Assembly (NCBI GenBank): GCA_009929735.1
Contig: RZZU01000024.1
Coordinates: 1-38,042, forward strand
Source: Clostridia bacterium
GTDB taxonomy: Bacteria; Bacillota; Clostridia; Lachnospirales; Anaerotignaceae
Direction of reading: 5' to 3'
DNA: 38,042 nt
Made by a program: the position numbers and the translations under genes. Shown piece after piece: positions 32,893 to 38,042 of the stretch; position 1 is the stretch's first letter; every line of letters starts with the position of its first letter. The notes under the pieces were generated by a model. It was not told where the DNA came from, searched no databases, and saw only the letters and a program-made list of their open reading frames with translations.

Positions 32893-33888
32893 ATGTTTAA
32901 AATCGGGAAGATTCCTCCTGAAATATTGGAGGGGATTGTGATGAACCCTATCAGAAAAAACAGTGTGAAGCGAGAGGATGTTGTGCTGCGCCCCAAAACG
33001 GGCGAGGATTGCTCTGTGATCGATTTGCAAGGGGAGCTGTGCGTATTGTCTACGGATCCGATTACCGGAGCGGCAAAGGATATTGGATATTTGGCGGTAC
33101 AAATCAACTGCAACGATATTTTTTCCGCCGGAGCTGAACCGATGGGGATTTTGCTGACCGTTTTGTTGCCTGAGGGCAGTAACGAAGCAGATTTGGAAGA
33201 AATTATGGAGGGTGCCTTAAGGGGCGCCAAGGAATTGGGCATTGAAATTTTAGGAGGGCATACCGAGGTTACCGATGCGGTCTGTAAGCCTATTGTTTCT
33301 GCGGCGGTAATTGGAAAGAGCCGGAACAGAAACATCATTCAGACGGGCGGTGCCCAAGTGGGTCAGGATGTCATTATGACCAAATGGGCTGGGCTTGAGG
33401 GTACGGCAATTATTGCCAAGGAACATGAGGAAGCCTTGGCACAACGACTGCCTTTTCATGTCATCGAGGCGGCACAGGGCATGAAGGAGTTTCTTTCCGT
33501 GGGGAAGGAGTCTTTGATTGCGGCCAAGCATGGTGCAACGGCAATGCACGATGCCACAGAGGGCGGTATTTTAGGGGCAGTTTGGGAAGTTGCGGAATGT
33601 TCTCAAACGGGTGTTGAGCTTTGGCAGGACAAAATTCCTGTCACAGAAGAAACAAAGCTGATTTGCAAGGAGGCGCAGATAGATCCGCTGCGGCTGATTT
33701 CCAGTGGTACGATGATTATTACAACCAAAAACGGAAATGAACTGGTGGACAAGCTAACGAAAAATGGAATTTCGGCGGCGGTCATTGGCAGGATTACAGA
33801 AAAAGAACGCATTTTGGTTTCGGGGAATGATAAAAAATTGCTGGAGGAACCAAGAAGCGATGCATTATATGAAGTGAAGCTTCGCTAG
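32893..33888 (+). CDS. AIR synthase-related protein (HypE/PurM/ThiL superfamily)
   Basis: A 331-residue ATP-binding protein of the PurM superfamily. It has the N-terminal Asp-rich ATP site (GEDCSVIDL, STDPITGAAKDIGYLAVQINCNDIFSAGAEP in part, about 33-80), and the C-terminal glycine-rich half (MHDATEGGILGAVWEVAE, SSGTMII). It is closest to HypE in layout, but true HypE ends in PRIC, whose Cys carries the cyano group; this protein ends EVKLR without Cys and there are no other hyp genes nearby. So it is a HypE-like enzyme of unknown substrate. The ATG at 32893 matches the family N-terminus (MFKIGKIPPE); the binding site AAGGGA is rather far. A longer frame from 32827 has none. Confidence 0.8.
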   Translation: MFKIGKIPPEILEGIVMNPIRKNSVKREDVVLRPKTGEDCSVIDLQGELCVLSTDPITGAAKDIGYLAVQINCNDIFSAGAEPMGILLTVLLPEGSNEADLEEIMEGALRGAKELGIEILGGHTEVTDAVCKPIVSAAVIGKSRNRNIIQTGGAQVGQDVIMTKWAGLEGTAIIAKEHEEALAQRLPFHVIEAAQGMKEFLSVGKESLIAAKHGATAMHDATEGGILGAVWEVAECSQTGVELWQDKIPVTEETKLICKEAQIDPLRLISSGTMIITTKNGNELVDKLTKNGISAAVIGRITEKERILVSGNDKKLLEEPRSDALYEVKLR

Positions 33889-33918
33889 TAAGCAAACATA
33901 AGAGAAAGGCTGATGAAA

Positions 33919-35088
33919 ATGAGAGATTTTGTGGCAAAAAATGTAGCGGATTTACCCCCTTCAGGGATACGAAAGTTTTTTGATGTTGTTGCAACTATGT
34001 CGGGGATTGTATCCTTAGGGGTTGGTGAGCCTGATTTTAAAACGCCTGAACACGTAAGACAGGCTGCCATAGATTTGCTTGCAGAGGGGAAAACCCGATA
34101 TACGGCAAATTTGGGGATGCCTGCCTTGAGGGAGCGCATTGCGCATTATCTGGAAAGACGCTTTCAAACGGTCTATGACCCAACAAATCAGATTATGTGT
34201 ACCATTGGTGCGTCGGAGGCAATCGATGTAGCGTTGCGTACTATTTTAGAGCCCGGCGATGAGGTTTTGGTGATTGAGCCTTGCTATGTTTCCTATAAAC
34301 CCTCAATTATTTTACAGCATGGTGTGCCTGTTATTGTGACAACAAAGGTAGAAAATGATTTTAAGCTTATGCCTGAGGAATTAGAGGCGGCAATTACGCC
34401 GAAAACAAAGGCGATTCTTTTGCCTTATCCCAACAACCCCACAGGGGCAATTATGGAGAAAGCAGACTTGGAGAAAATTGCACCAATTATCATAAAGCAT
34501 GACTTGCTTGTTATTTCCGATGAAATTTATGCTGAGCTGACCTATGGCGGCAAGGATCATGTTTCCATTGCTTCCGTTGAGGGGATGTATGAAAGAACCA
34601 TTGTATTAAATGGTTTTTCAAAATCCTTTGCTATGACAGGCTGGCGTTTAGGCTATGCGGCAGGGCCGCAGGAGCTGATTAAGCAGATGAATAAAATTCA
34701 CGCATATGTGGTGATGAGTGCCCCTGTTATGAGCCAACAGGCCGCTGTTGAGGCGTTGCGTGACGATGCTCTTTGTGACGAGGACATTCGGGTTATGCGT
34801 GAGGCTTATGATGAAAGAAGAAAGTACCTAATTGCTGAATTTAATAGACTAGGACTGACCTGCTTTGAACCCAAGGGAGCATTTTATGTATTTCCGTCTA
34901 TTCAAAAAACAGGACTTGGCTCGGAGGAATTTTGCGAAAAACTGCTTTTTGAAGGCGGTGTTGCGGTTGTTCCGGGGAATGCTTTCGGGGAATGCGGTGA
35001 AGGGTTTATTCGTATTTCTTATGCGTACAGCATGGAAGAATTAAAGGTTTGTATCAAAAAAATCGAAGGGTTTTTAATAAAAAAATAG
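33919..35088 (+). CDS. Class I/II pyridoxal-phosphate aminotransferase
   Basis: A 389-residue fold-type I aminotransferase. Visible: substrate and PLP-binding segments LGVGEPDF, YTANLGMPALRE, PYPNNPTGA (about 169-177), SDEIYAELTY (Asp about 201 binds the PLP nitrogen), and SKSFAMTGWRLGY, in which K235 forms the Schiff base. It belongs to the aspartate/aromatic/alanine group (PatA-like); the amino donor cannot be decided. An alanine:oxoglutarate reaction would suit the symporters upstream (inference). AAAGG is nine bases before ATG 33919 but only three before ATG 33913, so 33919 is preferred. It follows the HypE-like gene by 30 bases and probably shares its transcript. Confidence 0.9.
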   Translation: MRDFVAKNVADLPPSGIRKFFDVVATMSGIVSLGVGEPDFKTPEHVRQAAIDLLAEGKTRYTANLGMPALRERIAHYLERRFQTVYDPTNQIMCTIGASEAIDVALRTILEPGDEVLVIEPCYVSYKPSIILQHGVPVIVTTKVENDFKLMPEELEAAITPKTKAILLPYPNNPTGAIMEKADLEKIAPIIIKHDLLVISDEIYAELTYGGKDHVSIASVEGMYERTIVLNGFSKSFAMTGWRLGYAAGPQELIKQMNKIHAYVVMSAPVMSQQAAVEALRDDALCDEDIRVMREAYDERRKYLIAEFNRLGLTCFEPKGAFYVFPSIQKTGLGSEEFCEKLLFEGGVAVVPGNAFGECGEGFIRISYAYSMEELKVCIKKIEGFLIKK

Positions 35089-35345
35089 CCAAATTCAGAA
35101 ATAAAGCGGTGCTTTGGGGCGGAAATCTCAGACATCGCTTTGATTTTCATATGGACGCTATGGGGTGCAATTGGTGAGAACGAGGTAAGATATTGCAAAT
35201 ACTGTATCAGCTGTAAAGTGATACAAATTTAATATTTATTTTTTTAATACAAAAGTCAAAATTGCTGGGGCGAAATTTGAATTTTTTTGATGCTAGTAGG
35301 CCTATTTTTTCTAGGCTTGAAAAACGTTGGTTTGAGCAATAACAA
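35089..35345. other. Non-coding gap after the aminotransferase
   Basis: Only weak inverted repeats: AAGCG/CGCTT around 35104-35140, and GCCTA-ttttttc-TAGGC around 35300-35316. No gene is seen. Confidence 0.4.
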
Positions 35346-35374
35346 TTGACGCAGGGGCGAAAATATGAGATGAT
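35346..35374 (+). promoter_or_regulatory. Possible promoter for the small ORF and CNNM gene
   Basis: TTGACG at 35346-35351, 17-bp spacer, GATGAT at 35369-35374. The -35 is good, the -10 mediocre. Confidence 0.5.
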
Positions 35375-35402
35375 ATATTTGATTAGATCAAAAAGGAGAG
35401 AA

Positions 35403-35498
35403 ATGAATTTGGACGCGGATGGGGATTATGATGCCGATACGAGTGTAAAAAATTTGTTCGCAAATAAGATTTTGAATACAAGGGTATACTTTGCGTAA
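35403..35498 (+). CDS. Possible 31-residue small protein or leader peptide
   Basis: ATG at 35403 follows AAGGAGAG with a short spacing, directly downstream of a plausible promoter. The product is acidic at its start (MNLDADGDYDADTS) and more hydrophobic at its end (ILNTRVYFA). It lies 71 bases before the CNNM/CorC gene. No family recognised. It may be a translated leader or chance. Confidence 0.35.
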   Translation: MNLDADGDYDADTSVKNLFANKILNTRVYFA

Positions 35499-35569
35499 AA
35501 CGTGAGTTGTTGCGGGCAAGGTATGCCTTTTTCTGTTTGTTTGCAGGGTGAAAGAAGGAGGAAGAATTG

Positions 35570-36880
35570 ATGTTTATAGGACCAATCATATTACAGCTTA
35601 TTTTGATTTCGCTGAACGCAGTCTTTGCAGGTGCGGAGATAGCCGTCATTTCCATGAATGATGCAAAGATGAAGCGAATGGCATTGAATGGGGACAAAAG
35701 GGCCAAAAGGCTACTTTCCTTAACGGAACAGCCTGCAAGGTTTTTGGCAACAATACAGGTGGCCATTACCTTTGCTGGATTATTGGGCAGTGCTTTTGCC
35801 GCAGAGCATTTTGCGGGTGAATTGGCACAGTTCATGCATAACAGAGGGGTTGGTGTTTCATTAAATGTTTTGCATTCTTTTTGTGTGTTAATCATTACCG
35901 TAGTTTTGGCTTACTTTAATTTGGTTTTTGGAGAATTGGTGCCAAAGCGTGTGGCAATGAAAAATGCGGAAAAGCTGGCTTTGGGGATGAGCGGAACGCT
36001 GAAAATGGTTTCAAAATTATTTGCACCCTTGGTATGGCTGTTGACGGCATCCACCAATGGAATTTTGAAAATGATGGGGATAGATCCCGAGGATGAAGAG
36101 GATGTAATATCCGAAGAAGAAATTTTCATGATGCTGGATCAAGGCAGTGAAAAAGGCACCATAGATATAGAGGAAAGCACGTTTATCAGAAACGTGTTTG
36201 CTTTTGACGATATTCCTGTTGAGCAGGCGTGTACCCATCGTGTTGATGTGGTGATGCTTGAAATCGGGGAGGATATGGAAACTTGGGAAAAATTAATTTT
36301 GGAAAACCGTTTCACTTATTTTCCTGTTTGCGGCGAGGATAGTGACGATATTTTAGGCGTTCTGGATACAAAAACCTATTTCCGCATGAAAGATAAAAGC
36401 AGGGAGCGTGTGATGGAGGAGGCGGTTGAAAAACCTTATCTTGTGCCTGAAACCATGAAGGCAGATGTCTTATTGCGAAACATGAGGGCAAATAGAAAGC
36501 GTTTTGCCTTGGTTTTAGATGAATACGGCGGTTTAAGCGGTGTCATTACATTGCGTGACCTCATTCATCTGTTAATTGGGGATATACTTGAGGAGATGGA
36601 GGAAGAGGAAATTGTAAATATTGGCGAAGATACATGGCGCATTATGGGAACCGCTTCCTTAGAAGAGGTCGGCGAGGAATTGAACATTCCGCTGCCAGTG
36701 GAGGAATACGATACTTACGGCGGATTTATTTTTAGCGAGCTTGGGAAAATTCCTGATGATGGAAGCCAATTTACCCTTGAAACATCGGGCATGGAAATTC
36801 AGGTTAAAAAAGTGAAAAACCATCGAATTGGTGAAACGATTGTGCGGGTACGCCCAAAGATGAAAGTGGATGAAGGGTAA
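35570..36880 (+). CDS. CNNM/CorC-type membrane protein (DUF21, CBS pair, CorC_HlyC domain)
   Basis: A 436-residue protein. Residues 1 to about 195 are the DUF21 transmembrane domain (helices near 2-22, 60-78 and 100-120, with FGELVPKRVA). Then two CBS domains (about 200-325, with DIPVEQACTHR and VLDEYGGLSGVITLRDL) and a CorC_HlyC domain (about 340-430) with EEYDTYGGFIFSELGKIPDDG. The family was first named hemolysin; later work links it to Mg2+ (and possibly cobalt) export with CBS domains sensing ATP-Mg. A transport role is thus more likely than hemolysis. The start at 35570 has AAGGAGG eight bases upstream. The sirtuin gene follows without a terminator. Confidence 0.92.
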   Translation: MFIGPIILQLILISLNAVFAGAEIAVISMNDAKMKRMALNGDKRAKRLLSLTEQPARFLATIQVAITFAGLLGSAFAAEHFAGELAQFMHNRGVGVSLNVLHSFCVLIITVVLAYFNLVFGELVPKRVAMKNAEKLALGMSGTLKMVSKLFAPLVWLLTASTNGILKMMGIDPEDEEDVISEEEIFMMLDQGSEKGTIDIEESTFIRNVFAFDDIPVEQACTHRVDVVMLEIGEDMETWEKLILENRFTYFPVCGEDSDDILGVLDTKTYFRMKDKSRERVMEEAVEKPYLVPETMKADVLLRNMRANRKRFALVLDEYGGLSGVITLRDLIHLLIGDILEEMEEEEIVNIGEDTWRIMGTASLEEVGEELNIPLPVEEYDTYGGFIFSELGKIPDDGSQFTLETSGMEIQVKKVKNHRIGETIVRVRPKMKVDEG

Positions 36881-36998
36881 AGAAACAAGCATAAGGTTGA
36901 ACAAACCACTGAAGTATGATAAATTATATAGATATAGCAGAAAAAGGAAATATTTTGGGTGCGCTCATTTTGTAAATATTGAATTAGGAGGGGATTTT

Positions 36999-37733
36999 TT
37001 GGAAGAACAAACCGCACAGCTGAAAAAATGGATTCAGGAAAGCGATAACATTGTTTTTTTTGGCGGAGCAGGTGTTTCCACGGAAAGTGGACTGCCCGAT
37101 TTTCGCAGTGAAAATGGGATTTTTTCCGCAATCAGCGAGTATGGGCATAGACCGGAAACGATACTTAGCCATTCTTTTTTTCAACAAAATCCAGAGGTCT
37201 TTTTCAGATATTACAAAAAAACGCTTCTATATCCTGATGCAAAACCCAATGACTGTCATAAGGCATTAGCCAAATTGGAGGCGGACGGAAAGCTAAAGGC
37301 TGTTATAACACAAAATATTGATGATTTGCATCAAAAGGCAGGAAGTAAAAATGTTTTGGAGCTGCATGGAACCCTTTATCGCAATTATTGTGTGAAATGC
37401 GGGCAGAAATTTCCGCTGGATTATGTAACAAAAGAGGAAGGGATTACACGCTGTAATCTTTGCGGCGGCGTGGTGCGGCCGGATGTTGTTCTTTACGAAG
37501 AAGGTTTAAATACAGATACAATCGAAAAATCAGTAGCATTTATTGCCAATGCAGATGTGTTGATTGTTGGTGGAACAAGCTTGAATGTTTATCCTGCGGC
37601 AGGTTTGATTGACTATTATCGTGGCAAAAAAATGGTTTTGATTAATAGGACGACAACGCCCTATGACCATAAAGCCTCACTGATTATTACCAAAAGTATT
37701 GGTGAAGTATTTGCTGAAATCGTTGATTTTTAG
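36999..37733 (+). CDS. cobB: Sirtuin, NAD+-dependent protein deacylase
   Basis: A 244-residue Sir2-family enzyme that removes acyl groups from lysine, using NAD+ and releasing nicotinamide and O-acyl-ADP-ribose. Motifs: GAGVSTESGLPDFR (23-36), TQNIDDLH (104-111), catalytic H123 in LELHGT, zinc ligands C131/C134 and C152/C155, RPDVVLYEE and GGTSLNVYPAAGL. The usual RPxVVxFGE reads VLYEE here, a small deviation. The start is a TTG at 36999, five bases after AGGAGGGG; the longer open frame starts inside the preceding gene and has no support. The length fits bacterial class U/III sirtuins. CobB name by family similarity. Confidence 0.93.
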   Translation: MEEQTAQLKKWIQESDNIVFFGGAGVSTESGLPDFRSENGIFSAISEYGHRPETILSHSFFQQNPEVFFRYYKKTLLYPDAKPNDCHKALAKLEADGKLKAVITQNIDDLHQKAGSKNVLELHGTLYRNYCVKCGQKFPLDYVTKEEGITRCNLCGGVVRPDVVLYEEGLNTDTIEKSVAFIANADVLIVGGTSLNVYPAAGLIDYYRGKKMVLINRTTTPYDHKASLIITKSIGEVFAEIVDF

Positions 37734-37783
37734 GGGTTTTGTCGAAAGAAGAAAAAAACTTTAAAAAAAAGCTAAATTAGTGC

Positions 37784-37812
37784 TTGACAATATAGCATAA
37801 CTTAGATATAAT
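37784..37812 (+). promoter_or_regulatory. Ribosomal RNA operon promoter
   Basis: TTGACA (37784-37789), 17-bp spacer, TATAAT (37807-37812): a perfect consensus promoter with an A/T-rich UP-like segment before it. Confidence 0.92.
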
Positions 37813-38020
37813 AAATTCTGCGCTGTGAAAGTGCTGTGAACTTTGAAAATAGAATAGCGTTTGAAAAAACACAACCCATAGTCAATTCAGCTAGTGCGCT
37901 TTGACCCGAAAGGGAATAGGCAAACGGCTATCCGCAAAAGCGGAAAAGACAAAAAAGAGTTTGTCGGTTTCGAAAAAACCGAAGAATAGCCAGATTGTAC
38001 TGGTTTAGGAAAAAAACTTT
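37813..38020 (+). other. 16S rRNA leader with boxA-like antitermination site
   Basis: GTGAACTTTGAAAAT at 37835-37849 resembles boxA of Firmicute rRNA leaders. Small hairpins follow (CCCGAAAGGG, CCGCaaaaGCGG, CGGTTTcgaaaAAACCG), as usual in processed 16S leaders. Confidence 0.65.
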
Positions 38021-38042
38021 AATTTAAGAGTTTGATCCTGGC
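38021..38042 (+). rRNA. 16S ribosomal RNA, first bases (partial)
   Basis: The window ends in AAGAGTTTGATCCTGGC, the universal 5' end of bacterial 16S rRNA. The exact 5' end may differ by a few bases. Confidence 0.93.

Noticed and set aside
35383..35895. 170-residue minus-strand frame
   Set aside because: Antisense to the start of the CNNM gene and its leader; no binding site or domain.

Overview
The window reads as chromosomal DNA of a low-GC, strictly anaerobic Clostridia-type Firmicute. Evidence: AT-rich intergenic DNA, strong AGGAGG-type ribosome binding sites with some TTG/GTG starts, secG-rnr linkage, a RelQ-type (p)ppGpp synthetase, VanW and BatA/vWA envelope proteins, and no outer-membrane genes. 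A partial electron-transfer flavoprotein gene and three tandem Na+/alanine-glycine symporter genes suggest an amino-acid fermenter. An Anaerotignum/Lachnospirales-like host is only an inference. Nothing looks like a phage, plasmid, IS element or CRISPR array.

Layout. 1-133: end of etfA with a terminator. 479-5730: small alarmone synthetase, a membrane LysM protein whose N-terminal domain looks like a degenerate MPN/JAMM domain, secG and rnr. 5775-6236: a small membrane-protein gene on the minus strand. 6478-9158: APC permease, then a DUF134 regulator with an Mrp-type ATPase. 9159-16182: three 459-residue alanine/glycine symporter paralogues, each behind a long AT-rich region, its own promoter, a candidate structured leader RNA and its own terminator. 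16335-17848 (minus): tRNA-Arg(ACG) and a GT4 glycosyltransferase. 18017-19885: a short UvrD/PcrA-type helicase. 19886-30909: a structured leader followed by six co-directional genes. 31270-35088: VanW-family protein, HypE/PurM-like protein, aminotransferase. 35570-37733: CNNM/CorC-type membrane protein and sirtuin. 37784-38042: consensus rRNA promoter, leader and the first bases of a 16S rRNA gene.

The best candidates for something undescribed are: (a) the six-gene envelope locus 20241-30909 (exported GATase-like protein, ABC ATPase, ABC permease, coiled-coil membrane protein, BatA-like vWA protein, double-vWA protein), with a leader at 19931-20240 that can form competing helices and eight hairpins at 26053-26313 between its two halves; (b) the MPN-like/TM/LysM protein, in which the JAMM spacing is kept but the second His is Gln; (c) the three symporter leaders, each with complementary segments that start at the predicted +1.

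All promoter, leader and fold calls were made by eye. Boundaries of RNA elements are approximate.
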